From assembly GCA_013215465.1 (NCBI GenBank), contig JABSOW010000029.1:1-49046 (forward strand): a stretch of DNA of 49,046 nucleotides, in the 5' to 3' direction. The stretch comes from Colwellia sp. (GTDB taxonomy: Bacteria; Pseudomonadota; Gammaproteobacteria; Enterobacterales; Alteromonadaceae). Below the pieces are notes generated by a model. That model was given only the letters and a program-made list of their open reading frames with translations. It did not search any database and had not been told where the DNA came from. Shown piece after piece: positions 1-8,488 of the stretch. A program made the position numbers and the translations under genes. Every line of letters starts with the position of its first letter. Position 1 is the stretch's first letter.

Positions 1-2
1 CT

Positions 3-116
3 CCCCTGAATGCTACCGCTGAAGACTTGCGACTATTTCAGTTGCACTTGGTCAACATTGGCACTTCAGGGCAAACTGTCGTTATAAGTACCGAACAAGG
101 CAAGAAGCTCAATTAG
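3..116 (+). pseudogene. Fragment of a tyrosine recombinase N-terminal domain
   Basis: The frame starting at base 3 encodes a stretch including ATAEDLRLFQLHLVNIGTS, which resembles the N-terminal SAM-like core-binding domain of transposon-type tyrosine recombinases (commonly xTAEDLRxFQLHLxxxGTS). The similarity ends at about base 80 and the frame stops at 114-116. No catalytic domain is present. The 5' part lies beyond the window. It is a relic, directly joined to an IS3-type transposase tail in another frame. The family call comes from motif memory only. Confidence 0.5.
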
Positions 117-223
117 ATATATTCGATTACATTGAATGCTTCTATAATAAAAAGAGGCTGCACAGTTATCTTAATTTCAAAAGTCCAATAGACTTCGATA
201 AAAAGACAAAAGTGCTAAATTAA
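80..223 (+). pseudogene. C-terminal fragment of an IS3-family transposase (OrfB)
   Basis: From about base 80 a frame reads RYKYRTRQEAQLDIFDYIE followed by FYNKKRLHSYLNFKSPIDF and ends at TAA 221-223. This is the typical end of IS3-family OrfB (DIFDYIExFYNxxRxHSxLxxxSPxxF). The DDE catalytic part is missing, so the fragment is not functional. The upstream sequence belongs to a different mobile-element gene, so a deletion or insertion has joined the two. Bases 222-252 resemble an IS3-type terminal end. Confidence 0.7.
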
Positions 224-252
224 CTGTCCATTTTTATGGGGCAAGATCAATG
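222..252 (+). mobile_element. Possible IS3-type terminal repeat
   Basis: Directly after the transposase stop the sequence reads TGTCCATTTTTATGGGG and then CAAGATCA, as expected for the right end of an IS3-family element. No left end and no target duplication can be seen in the window. The assignment rests on position and resemblance. Confidence 0.35.
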
Positions 253-393
253 CGCACTTACCTGCCTTTATTTTCTAGCGATTGGTGAAGTTTTTTACGA
301 TTTGTGATATAAAATCTCCAATTAATTTACCTCAATGTAGCTACAGCCCAGAAAACCGTTAAACAAGAATTCTCACTTTATTTGAAGACCACA

Positions 394-422
394 TATTTGC
401 TATAATCACCTTATAGCAAATA
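394..422. repeat. Perfect 11 bp dyad in intergenic DNA
   Basis: TATTTGCTATA at 394-404 is repeated in inverted form at 412-422 with a 7-base loop. It has no following T-run, so it is a poor terminator candidate. It could be a protein-binding site or the boundary of an old element. The rest of 253-452 shows nothing recognisable. Confidence 0.5.
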
Positions 423-452
423 AAATAAGCTAGCAGATACTTTGATTACGGC

Positions 453-488
453 AAAAAAAAACCCGAAACCCCTATTGATTTCAGGCTT
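453..488 (-). terminator. Rho-independent terminator of icd
   Basis: Read on the minus strand, AGCCTGAAA and TTTCGGGTT pair (two G-U pairs) around a 10-base loop and are followed by nine Ts. It lies about 20 bases after the icd stop codon. Confidence 0.8.
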
Positions 489-508
489 AGCCTTTATATT
501 TATTTGAC

Positions 509-2734
509 TTATTTAAACGCGGTTAATAAATCATTAAAGCATTTAGAGGGTCGCATTATTTCAATTGTCTTTTTCGCATCTGCTTTGTAGTAACCACCAA
601 TATCAACAGCATGCCACTGCTTTGTTGTTAAATCACTAATGATAGTGGACTCATTTTCGGCTAATGATTGCGCTAATGGCGCAAAGTGATTTTTCAGCTC
701 AGCATCTTCAGTTTGCGCTGCTAATGCTTTTGCCCAGTAAAGCGCCAAGTAGAAATGACTGCCGCGATTATCAAGTTCACCAGTTTTACGTGATGGCGAT
801 TTACCATTGTCCAATAATTCGGCCGTCGCTAGATCTAATGTTTTTGCCAGCAATGTCGCTTTAGCGCTGTCTTGTTTGATACCCAAGTCTTCAAGCGAAG
901 CACTTAGCGCCAGGAACTCACCAAGAGAGTCCCAACGTAAATGATTTTCTTCAACTAACTGCTTAACATGCTTAGGTGCTGACCCACCGGCCCCAGTTTC
1001 AAATAAACCGCCACCCGCCATTAATGGCACTATCGATAGCATTTTTGCGCTGGTACCTAATTCTAGAATAGGAAATAAGTCGGTTAAATAATCGCGGAGA
1101 ATATTACCAGTCACGGAAATGGTATCACCGCCACGCAAAATACGCTCTAGCGTATAACGCATCGCTCTTGTTTGTGACATTATTTGAATGTCTAATCCGG
1201 TCAAATCATGATCTTTAAGATAAAGTTTAACTTTTTTAATTAATTCAGCTTCATGGGGACGGTATTCATCTAACCAGAATACCGCTGGGGTAGCAGATAA
1301 CCTAGCACGGGTAACCGCTAATTTAACCCAATCTTGTATTGGTGCATCTTTAACTTGGCACATCCGCCAAATATCACCTTCTTCAACATCCATTGTTAAT
1401 AAAGCATTGCCTTCTTCATCAACAATGCGAATACAGCCATCAGCCTGTACTTCAAACGTTTTATCATGTGAACCATACTCTTCTGCTTTTTGTGCCATCA
1501 ATCCTACATTTGGCACACTGCCCATGGTAGTAGGATCAAATGCTCCGTGAGTTTTACAGAAGTTGATTATTTCTTGGTAAATTCTTGCAAAGGTACTTTC
1601 AGGCATAACCGCTTTAGTGTCTTTTAATTTACCATCAGGTCCCCACATTTTACCGCCAGATCTAATCATGGCGGGCATTGAGGCATCAACAATAACTTCA
1701 TTTGGCGTATGGAAATTTGAAATACCTTTGGCTGAATCGACCATGGCTAATTCAGGACGTGTTTCATAACAGGCATGTAAGTCGGCCAATATTTCTTCAC
1801 GCCTAGATTCAGGAAGCTGTTTTATTTTGTCATAAATACTACTAACCCCATCATTGGCATTAACCCCAATTTTTTCAAAGGTTTCAGCATGCTTAGCGAA
1901 TAAGTCTTTATAATAAATTTTTACTGCATGACCAAATACAATAGGATGCGAAACCTTCATCATAGTGGCTTTGACATGGAATGAAAACATCACGCCAGTT
2001 TCTTTCGCATCGTTCATTTCTTGTTCTAAAAATTCACATAGTGCTTTTTTACTCATAAACATACTGTCAATGATTTCACCTGCCTGCAATGATGTTTTTT
2101 CTTTTAATACTGTCACTGCACCGTCTTCTTTAGCAACAAATTCAATTTTGACATTACCGGCTTTATTCATAGTCAGACATTTTTCACTGGCATAAAAATC
2201 GCCTTCATGCATATGCGAAACGTGGGTTCTTGATGCTTGGCTCCACTTACCCATGGAATGGGGGTTTTTTCTGGCAAAATCTTTTACCGCTGGCGGGGCA
2301 CGGCGGTCGGAGTTACCTTCACGCAATATCGGGTTTACCGCACTGCCTAAAGTTGTTGAGTATTTTTTATGGTTACTTATCTCTTCATCTGTTTTCGGAT
2401 CTTCAGGATAGTCCGGAATAGCGTAACCTTTTCCCTGCAATTCACTAATAACATCTTTGAGTTGAGGAATTGAAGCACTGATATTGGGTAGTTTGATGAT
2501 ATTAGTATCAGGATTTTGGGTTAAGGCGCCTAGCTCAGCTAATGCATCAGGTACTTGTTGCTCTGCGGGCAAAATATCTGAGAAGACAGATAAAACCCTA
2601 GACGCAAGAGAAATATCCTTTAGTTCTATTTCTATATCTGCTGAAGCTGCAAAAATTTTGATAATCGGCAATAGCGAGCAGGTCGCTAATAATGGTGCCT
2701 CATCGGTATATGTGTAAATTATTTTTGAACTCAT
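509..2734 (-). CDS. icd: Monomeric NADP-dependent isocitrate dehydrogenase
   Basis: At 741 residues it matches the monomeric IDH-II family (about 740 aa), not the 416-residue dimeric type. It oxidatively decarboxylates isocitrate to 2-oxoglutarate with NADP+ in the cytosolic TCA cycle. The substrate-binding stretch is visible: S131, N134, R138 and R144 (in [19 protein letters not shown]) line up with the residues known from the Azotobacter enzyme. An AAAGGATG Shine-Dalgarno precedes the ATG. It stands alone, with its own terminator at 453-488. In some Colwellia a dimeric icd lies next to the monomeric gene; none is present here. Monomeric IDHs of psychrophiles are often cold-active and heat-labile, but that cannot be judged from sequence by eye. 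Confidence 0.97.
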   Translation of the reverse strand: MSSKIIYTYTDEAPLLATCSLLPIIKIFAASADIEIELKDISLASRVLSVFSDILPAEQQVPDALAELGALTQNPDTNIIKLPNISASIPQLKDVISELQGKGYAIPDYPEDPKTDEEISNHKKYSTTLGSAVNPILREGNSDRRAPPAVKDFARKNPHSMGKWSQASRTHVSHMHEGDFYASEKCLTMNKAGNVKIEFVAKEDGAVTVLKEKTSLQAGEIIDSMFMSKKALCEFLEQEMNDAKETGVMFSFHVKATMMKVSHPIVFGHAVKIYYKDLFAKHAETFEKIGVNANDGVSSIYDKIKQLPESRREEILADLHACYETRPELAMVDSAKGISNFHTPNEVIVDASMPAMIRSGGKMWGPDGKLKDTKAVMPESTFARIYQEIINFCKTHGAFDPTTMGSVPNVGLMAQKAEEYGSHDKTFEVQADGCIRIVDEEGNALLTMDVEEGDIWRMCQVKDAPIQDWVKLAVTRARLSATPAVFWLDEYRPHEAELIKKVKLYLKDHDLTGLDIQIMSQTRAMRYTLERILRGGDTISVTGNILRDYLTDLFPILELGTSAKMLSIVPLMAGGGLFETGAGGSAPKHVKQLVEENHLRWDSLGEFLALSASLEDLGIKQDSAKATLLAKTLDLATAELLDNGKSPSRKTGELDNRGSHFYLALYWAKALAAQTEDAELKNHFAPLAQSLAENESTIISDLTTKQWHAVDIGGYYKADAKKTIEIMRPSKCFNDLLTAFK

Positions 2735-3207
2735 ATTTATAGCATCCTTTATATTTATATTAATTCTAAACGCAACGGTGTTTTAGCCTACTTGAAAATA
2801 ATCTATTTATAAAAATTGAATGAAATTTACTTAAGGCAATGGCTATCGCTTAAATCTTGTTTAACTATCATTTCTATTAAACAGCAATTTTCGCAACGAG
2901 TAGAAAATTCATAAACTACTATATCTGGTAATAATGATTGTTCAAATCAGACTAAAGTCTGGTTATTAGTGCTATTTTTTATCGAAGTTAGCCTTCAAAA
3001 GACATCATAAAGTTTAAACAAGAGACAGCGCGGTAAGATACAAGTACTTTTATGATGCAATGTCAGATGCTTACGACGATATTGTCGATGACTAGCACCT
3101 AACATTGAGTGTGATCACTGAGCGCATCAGGAAAATTAAGGAAGAGTAGACTAGATTTATATAAATTTTGATCCTATAAATAATCCCTTAAAAAGGGAGG
3201 ATAATTA
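2735..3207. other. Intergenic region upstream of icd, no gene recognised
   Basis: The part nearest 2734 must hold the icd promoter and leader, but no convincing -35/-10 pair stands out. Around 3030-3092 a short plus-strand frame (ending MSDAYDDIVDD) is visible, but it lacks a start, a ribosome-binding site and known relatives. The remainder is AT-rich spacer ending in the hairpin at 3184-3198. Confidence 0.5.
3184..3198 (-). terminator. Short hairpin after the Sel1-repeat gene
   Basis: TCCCTT and AAGGGA pair around AAA, about 10 bases beyond the stop of the minus-strand gene, and are followed on that strand by the AT-rich run ATTATTTAT. It is a plausible but weak terminator. Confidence 0.45.
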
Positions 3208-3678
3208 TTACTGGGCATTTATTAACTTTAAGTAGTCAGCTGCTTCTTCAATACCTTCACTATATGCTTTTTGCAGCCATATTTTAGCTGCTTTATGGTC
3301 GACTTTAGTACCTTGGCCTTTATATAGTGCAACGCCATAATGGTATCTAGCCAAACTAGAATATCCGGCTTCATCGTTTAGTAAAGCGCCCCTTTTCATT
3401 AAACTCGTCGCATAAGTATAATTTTTTGGTACCGCCACACCAGTCTCATAAATTTGAGCAAGCCAAATCATTGAATAGACATCGTTCCAACGTGAAATAC
3501 AATCTTCAAATATTTGAATCGCTGCTTGGTGATCACCGGTTTTATCTGCAGCATAACCATACAAACACTTAATACGTTTATTGGAATCTATAAAGGCGGT
3601 ATAACTTAGTTCATTCGCGCTTAATGCCATTGGCAGAAATATAATCGTGGATATAAATAATATTACATTTTTTTTCAT
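3208..3678 (-). CDS. Secreted Sel1/TPR-like repeat protein
   Basis: A 156-residue protein with a clear Sec signal peptide (MKKNVILFISTIIFLPMALS, cleavage probably before or after ANE), so periplasmic. The body has helical pairs of the Sel1-like type: MIWLAQIYETGVAVPKNYTYA (about 90-110) and GVALYKGQGTKVDHKAAKIW (about 124-143), with the usual G-x-G/V-x-x-D/N spacing and the closing A-x-x-WLQKA. Such repeats mediate protein contacts; no partner can be named. GGGGAA precedes the ATG. It lies 59 bases downstream of the Tat-exported DUF3047 gene on the same strand, so cotranscription is possible. Confidence 0.8.
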   Translation of the reverse strand: MKKNVILFISTIIFLPMALSANELSYTAFIDSNKRIKCLYGYAADKTGDHQAAIQIFEDCISRWNDVYSMIWLAQIYETGVAVPKNYTYATSLMKRGALLNDEAGYSSLARYHYGVALYKGQGTKVDHKAAKIWLQKAYSEGIEEAADYLKLINAQ

Positions 3679-3737
3679 TCGGTAATTCCCCTAGTTTTTA
3701 GTTCCAGACAAAAGCTAAATATTGAGAGCTGTCATTA

Positions 3738-4916
3738 TTAGATTATTTTGGTCTTCTGACCATTTTGAGTTAATAATATATCGCTATATGAACAGCGGCC
3801 AGTACCACGCATAAATACCGTGTTGGCAATTAACCAGATCCGGGTGATATTGTTCGCTGAGCCACCTATATGTTCTTGGTAATCATTATAGATGTTACGA
3901 GACTCTTTAACTTTTTTGCCCATAAATTTCTTGCCGCTACGTTGCACTATATGAGTTTCATGTTCTGCCCAGCGTGGTAACGGACATTGAAAAACACTAC
4001 CTTCTGGAAGTTCTGCGCTCCACATATAGGTAATATCTTTACCATCATCAAATTCAACGGCAATTGATAAGTAGTCATGGGTTAAAATTTGATCTTCTGC
4101 CACTTGAGAAGGTAACTTATCGACTAACCATTGCCAATCAAGTTTAAGATCTGCTGTTAGGGGAGCATTGATAGCATATTGTAAAATTCCGACATTTTTA
4201 TGGGTATTACATTGTAATTCGCCATTACTACCTTCACTAAAAATGCCACTATCGCCAAACATATACATATAATGCCAACCTGCAGGTAATAATTTTTGAT
4301 AATTTATCCGGTTAAGTTCAGCTAAAATTAAGCCGTCAACATCTCCTGCTGCTGAAAGTTGGCTTAAACCATCTAATGCGTCTGCCTGCCAGATAATCGC
4401 AATACCTTCAATTAGCCCTTCTGCTGCTTTGTATTGTTCTTCAGATGGAAAAAGCTCGCCTTTGGCATTTTTAAATTGCCCTACTGTTCGAGCTATTTCG
4501 AGGGTACCATCACGATCAGCTAACATGGTACCGGTATTATTTGCCGCATTGTACAGCGTTCCACCTGATATACGTGCATAAAAAGCCACCCCAGGATCAA
4601 CCCAATAATTATGTTCTTTTAATATCCACCACCGACCTGACAGTAAAAACGTTACTGACTGACCCGCTTCTATTTTTCCTAACTGCTGAGACCAAGGCAG
4701 ATCATTTGGCGTGATAGAAAAGTTCACTGAACGTACAATGTCCGCAGATGCTTTTTCAACCAACTCACCTATTCGTTGATGAAAGTTTTCTGATTGTTTA
4801 ACACTCGATTGATTTTTTGTTACTGAAAATGCAGCTGCACACGGTACGCAAGCAGCTATACCTGCGATGGCCCCCATTGCTTTACGGCGGCTAATATTAG
4901 TATTTGAATCTGACAT
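3738..4916 (-). CDS. Tat-exported DUF3047 protein
   Basis: 392 residues. The N-terminus has a twin-arginine signal (SRRKAMGAIAGIAACVPCAA, residues 9-28), predicting folded export to the periplasm. The C-terminal half carries the DUF3047 pattern: AVEFDDGKDITYMWS, then a run of VQRSGKKFMGKKVKESRNIY and TRIWLIANTVFMRGTGRCSY. The N-terminal half (GKIEAGQSVTFLLSGRWW through VGQF) resembles a small beta-sandwich of the PA-I lectin type, which may bind sugar; this is inference. No enzymatic residues can be assigned. AAGGAG is correctly spaced before the ATG. It precedes the Sel1-repeat gene, so both may form a two-gene envelope unit. Confidence 0.7.
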   Translation of the reverse strand: MSDSNTNISRRKAMGAIAGIAACVPCAAAFSVTKNQSSVKQSENFHQRIGELVEKASADIVRSVNFSITPNDLPWSQQLGKIEAGQSVTFLLSGRWWILKEHNYWVDPGVAFYARISGGTLYNAANNTGTMLADRDGTLEIARTVGQFKNAKGELFPSEEQYKAAEGLIEGIAIIWQADALDGLSQLSAAGDVDGLILAELNRINYQKLLPAGWHYMYMFGDSGIFSEGSNGELQCNTHKNVGILQYAINAPLTADLKLDWQWLVDKLPSQVAEDQILTHDYLSIAVEFDDGKDITYMWSAELPEGSVFQCPLPRWAEHETHIVQRSGKKFMGKKVKESRNIYNDYQEHIGGSANNITRIWLIANTVFMRGTGRCSYSDILLTQNGQKTKII

Positions 4917-5085
4917 TTAATGACTCCTTATTATTTTATTTACAGTAACTGGATTAAATGTAGCTTGTGTCAGATTTATGTAAGAAAGGAGTAATATTAA
5001 ATGAAATGATGAATGGCTATGTTTCTTTAAATTGGTAGGTGCAAGTATCCCTATGGAGAAAGGCATTTTAGATGCGCCTGAAGTA

Positions 5086-5107
5086 TATACCCATGATACT
5101 TCAAGAT
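5086..5107 (+). repeat. Single MITE-type terminal repeat
   Basis: Begins TATACCCATGATA and ends TCAAGAT. It differs at one of 22 positions from the reverse complement of the right terminal repeat of the MITE at 22392-22554. No matching opposite end is found nearby, so it is a solo end or an eroded copy. Confidence 0.7.
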
Positions 5108-5327
5108 ACGAGTTTCAGGATGCCTGAGCGGATCATGATCTAAGCTAAAGGAGGTAAACCAATCATGGCATCAGATGCTATTTTCCGCTCACCATGGTTA
5201 AAAATTATTGAAGAAAAAACGGGGACTAGGTAGCACCAATAAGAGGGCAGTCTCATTGATATTCATCAATAAATATTCGAAAAAATCCGAACCCTATGAC
5301 AAGGGGATAAGTCACGAAAAATGTGTT

Positions 5328-5379
5328 ATTCCACCTATGTTTTTTGCAGATATAGGTGGAATGAAAATATAGGTGGAAT
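5328..5379 (-). repeat. Stem-loop with a duplicated arm after the CBS gene
   Basis: ATTCCACCTAT at 5328-5338 pairs perfectly with ATAGGTGGAAT at 5352-5362, and the second arm occurs again as a direct copy at 5369-5379. The three arms allow two alternative 11 bp hairpins. It lies a few bases beyond the stop codon of the minus-strand CBS gene, so it probably ends or stabilises that transcript. Confidence 0.65.
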
Positions 5380-5384
5380 AGAGT

Positions 5385-5783
5385 CTATTTGCTAAATTTA
5401 CTAACCGCTGCTAGTAATTGTCGACAAGAAACTTGTCCAACCAACTGACCATTTTCTACAACAGGTCGACGACGTTGTTTTTTGAGTAACATGTCTTGAG
5501 CGACATTAATAATGCCATCGCTAGGATGAGCAACAACTACATCTTTGGTCATATATTCATTTACCAAACCAACACCAACGTCATTGTAGTTGGCTTTGAG
5601 TACGGCTGCTAAACAATCCATTTCCGAAAGAACACCCACTAGGCTTTTATTTTCATTTATCACGCAAACCCCTGATACCTTATTATCTATGATGATTTTC
5701 ATCGTATCTAATAAGTTGGCATCTTCCTTCACTTTGATCGGGTTAGTAATCATATAATCACGCAGGTCAACTGACTGAAGCAT
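5385..5783 (-). CDS. Two-CBS-domain protein
   Basis: A cytosolic protein of about 132 residues made only of a CBS pair: first repeat MITNPIKVKEDANLLDTMKI to GVLSEMDCLAA, second YMTKDVVVAHPSDGIINVAQ to VGQVSCRQLLAAV. CBS pairs bind adenosine nucleotides and act as energy or redox sensors. The chosen ATG (5783) has AAGGTG eight bases before it. An in-frame GTG at 5792 would overlap that site and is less likely. It has no operon partner, so its target is unknown. Confidence 0.85.
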   Translation of the reverse strand: MLQSVDLRDYMITNPIKVKEDANLLDTMKIIIDNKVSGVCVINENKSLVGVLSEMDCLAAVLKANYNDVGVGLVNEYMTKDVVVAHPSDGIINVAQDMLLKKQRRRPVVENGQLVGQVSCRQLLAAVSKFSK

Positions 5784-6090
5784 GGCAAACACCTTATAAT
5801 TAAATAATAATTCACATTATGTAAAATGATAGACCGTATATGTTATCTCAGTTTTAGACACGGCCACAAAGTTCAATAGAATCTAAACACCATACCTGAT
5901 GTAAGTCAAAGAATATTATAATACTTATTATAAAACAAATAAATAGACATGAGTTATTTCAGCTAATATCACTAATACCATAGTATTAATATGTTATCAG
6001 TTACCGTTTAATCACCTATTTATTAATGTAATCACCTTCGATAAACATTTAACCTTACCTTTAATGCTTTTAATCATCGCTGAATGATCA
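5784..6090. other. Intergenic region, promoter side of the CBS gene
   Basis: AT-rich DNA between the CBS gene and the response regulator, both on the minus strand. No gene, clear promoter or terminator is visible. Confidence 0.5.
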
Positions 6091-6774
6091 TTACCCGTAC
6101 CAATAGCCCACGCCGCGGGCAGTTTTCACAATAAGTGGTTTTTTAGGATCACGTTCTATTTTCGCACGTAAACAGGAAATGTATTGATCAAGTGAACGAC
6201 TATTAGCAAAATAATCCCTACCCCAGCATTCATTAAATAATTCATCTCTGCTGACCATTTTTCCTGTCATCTTATAGAGCAAGGTTAGAATACTAATCTC
6301 GCGTGCGGTGAGCTCAATTCGCTCGTTTCCACGCGTTGCTATCATCTGTTTGGTGTCAATAAATAAATCGTCCATTTCAAAGTTTGCATCAGCGACAGAA
6401 CTTGAAAATAAAGGGATACGTCTACACATAGCATTCACTCTGGCCAATAACTCTTTTACGCTAAATGGTTTAGTTATGTAGTCATCTGCCCCTAATTCTA
6501 AGCCTTCTATCTGTTCAGATTCAGCCCCTTTTCCGGATAAAAACAAAATGGGTAAACTTGGCCATTTTTCCCGTAATAAAACGCATAATTCTTCACCTGA
6601 CATTTTAGGCAATGCGCGGTCTAAAATACAAATATCTGGCTTAACTTGCTGACAAGCAGCCCAAGCAGTCTCTCCATCTTGGTAACTTTGTGTATGATAA
6701 GCTTCTTGTTCAAATAATTGATGTAAACCAAGCCTTGCATATTTATCATCCTCAATAATCATTAATTTAAGCAT
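6091..6774 (-). CDS. OmpR-family response regulator
   Basis: 227 residues: receiver domain (1-115) with acidic pocket E8/D9/D10, phosphoacceptor D52 (ILDRALP) and the ITKPFS lysine, then a winged-helix DNA-binding domain (about 130-227) with RGNERIELTAREISILTLL and RSLDQYISCLRAKIERDP. It should be phosphorylated by the kinase encoded just upstream, whose gene overlaps it by 13 bases, and act as a transcription factor. The target genes are unknown; the adjacent CBS gene and the nitrilase-like gene are candidates by position only. Confidence 0.92.
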   Translation of the reverse strand: MLKLMIIEDDKYARLGLHQLFEQEAYHTQSYQDGETAWAACQQVKPDICILDRALPKMSGEELCVLLREKWPSLPILFLSGKGAESEQIEGLELGADDYITKPFSVKELLARVNAMCRRIPLFSSSVADANFEMDDLFIDTKQMIATRGNERIELTAREISILTLLYKMTGKMVSRDELFNECWGRDYFANSRSLDQYISCLRAKIERDPKKPLIVKTARGVGYWYG

Positions 6775-8312
6775 GGGTTACTTTCTTCTCTTAGTGGAAA
6801 ATTTGCACGGTAACAGCGACCCTTTTTATTAATGGTACATTCAAAATCCCCCCCTAAACTTCTCACTAATCGTTTACAACTCATCAAGCCTAATCCTAAG
6901 CCAGACAACTGTTTAAGATGAGTTTTATTAGCGTCTAAAGACGAGACATTCACCACGTGATTCTCAACCCAAACTGACAACATATTATTTTGACATGCTA
7001 GGCCTAGTATTACCTGCTGCCCGGGTGCATATTTTTTTGCATTATTAAGTAAGTTTAGTAACACATGCTCTACCGCACGTTTGGGATAGAAATAGTTCAA
7101 GGTAATTGTACATTGCACCGTTAAAATACAACCTGACTGTGCCAGTGATAAACGATACTGGTTAGCCAGTTCATTCAATAAACCAGAGGGATTACCATAT
7201 TCATACTGTTCAGGTTGGTTACCTCTCATTAGTGAGGTAGCGTTGTCAATTATTCGGGTAATACGCTGCATTTCGCTGTTAATTATTTCACCGTGTTCCA
7301 ATTGTTGTTTGGTTGAGTTTTTGTGTAAAATTAAGCCAATGTATAAACTTACATTACTCAGTGGTGTTCGTAATTCGTGGGCAATTTCTTGCGTGCCATG
7401 GAGTAACTTTTTCGCCATTCTAGCTTGTTTGCTATGGCTGATAAAAATCATCCAAGCAATGGCAATAGCTAACCCTAATAACGGTAAAGTCATTGCCAAA
7501 ATTAACCAAAGCTCTGATGTTGATTCATGCTGCCCTTTTTCTAACGATGCCGATAAATTAAGGATAAAACCATCAATGTTAATCATGGTACTTGACTGAT
7601 TTCGTTTGATTGCTTGATTAACGCCAACATTTTGCATAAAACTATCTTGAATATGAATGTTTTGATTGGCTTGTTGTAACTGTTGGCTTTGCCATAATTT
7701 TTTATATAATTCTACGGTAGGCAATAATATGCAGAAACCACTGTTAATTTGCTGTCGCCAACAATATAAGTAAGCGTTACCAATAATAGAGCGTACTGGT
7801 GACCAAACGCTATTGGCTTGCTGCTGAAGTAAATAATCTTGTGCCCATATTATCTCGGTCATAGTGTCGGTAAGTATGGCTTTTTCAACATGGCTAATGG
7901 TTTGTTCACTATTGAAAAGTACTGGTGAATCTTTTGAAAATGGTGCTATCAGCGCAAATAACGGTTCATTATTCGCTAAATGACGTATGCCATCAAAGCC
8001 ATTATCAGTATGCGTAGTGAATACTATTTTATTAAAATACTGTGTTAATTTAGTTAATTGTTGAGAGAGTTGTTGTTGAAACATTTTAATTTCAATTTCA
8101 GACCTTTCAAAACGTTCAATAGTACGTGCAGATCCCATTATATTGTAGCTGTGTAAACCTAACGTTGAAATACTTAAAAAAGGAATTAGTACTAAAATGC
8201 CTAATAAAATAGCCCACCTATTTTCTGTTTTATAGAGGGAAGAAAAGCGCAGTTTATTTTTAATGAAGCATATAATAGCTAAATGAGAGAAAAATGAAGT
8301 ACTTAACCGCAT
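6762..8312 (-). CDS. Membrane sensor histidine kinase with an altered ATP lid
   Basis: 516 residues. TM1 about 33-53, a periplasmic sensor of about 215 residues without a recognised fold, TM2 about 270-292, then HisKA with the phospho-histidine in EIAHELRTPLSN (about H312) and a HATPase domain. The N-box (LLNLLNNAKKYAPG) and the GLGLGL box are intact, but the DxGxG (G1) motif is replaced by ENHVV, so nucleotide binding may be weak. First gene of the kinase-regulator pair; its end overlaps the regulator start by 13 bases, implying translational coupling. GGGGAGG sits close (4 bases) to the ATG. The ligand is unknown. Confidence 0.88.
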   Translation of the reverse strand: MRLSTSFFSHLAIICFIKNKLRFSSLYKTENRWAILLGILVLIPFLSISTLGLHSYNIMGSARTIERFERSEIEIKMFQQQLSQQLTKLTQYFNKIVFTTHTDNGFDGIRHLANNEPLFALIAPFSKDSPVLFNSEQTISHVEKAILTDTMTEIIWAQDYLLQQQANSVWSPVRSIIGNAYLYCWRQQINSGFCILLPTVELYKKLWQSQQLQQANQNIHIQDSFMQNVGVNQAIKRNQSSTMINIDGFILNLSASLEKGQHESTSELWLILAMTLPLLGLAIAIAWMIFISHSKQARMAKKLLHGTQEIAHELRTPLSNVSLYIGLILHKNSTKQQLEHGEIINSEMQRITRIIDNATSLMRGNQPEQYEYGNPSGLLNELANQYRLSLAQSGCILTVQCTITLNYFYPKRAVEHVLLNLLNNAKKYAPGQQVILGLACQNNMLSVWVENHVVNVSSLDANKTHLKQLSGLGLGLMSCKRLVRSLGGDFECTINKKGRCYRANFPLREESNPCLN

Positions 8313-8488
8313 ACTTCCTCCCCTATCTTTAATGAAAAAAACATCTTATGAATTACATTAAGTGCCCATGGTGACAGTAATTTCTCATCATTGTTTATTA
8401 ATTTCAATACAACTTTCGATGGAATTATAATGTTGTTTCTAACTACGTAGGCTTAATAGTATCGTTTAAAGCGTCCAACTGATTATTG

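Larger units (their letters stand above)
4917..5384. other. Intergenic region with a lone MITE end and a dyad
   Basis: No gene is supported. It holds a 22 bp copy of the terminal repeat of the MITE at 22392-22554 (at 5086-5107) and a dyad cluster at 5328-5379. A Shine-Dalgarno-like AAGGAGG at 5148-5154 precedes a short plus-strand frame (ATG 5165, MASDAIFRSPWLKIIEEK, closing at 5230-5232) that matches nothing I know. Confidence 0.5.

Noticed and set aside
664..2717. Plus-strand reading frames inside icd, and similar frames opposite gltB and other genes
   Set aside because: They are antisense shadows of strongly supported genes, with no start signals or recognisable domains.
3030..3092. Short frame ending MSDAYDDIVDD
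   Set aside because: No in-frame start with a ribosome-binding site and no recognised relatives; too short to support.
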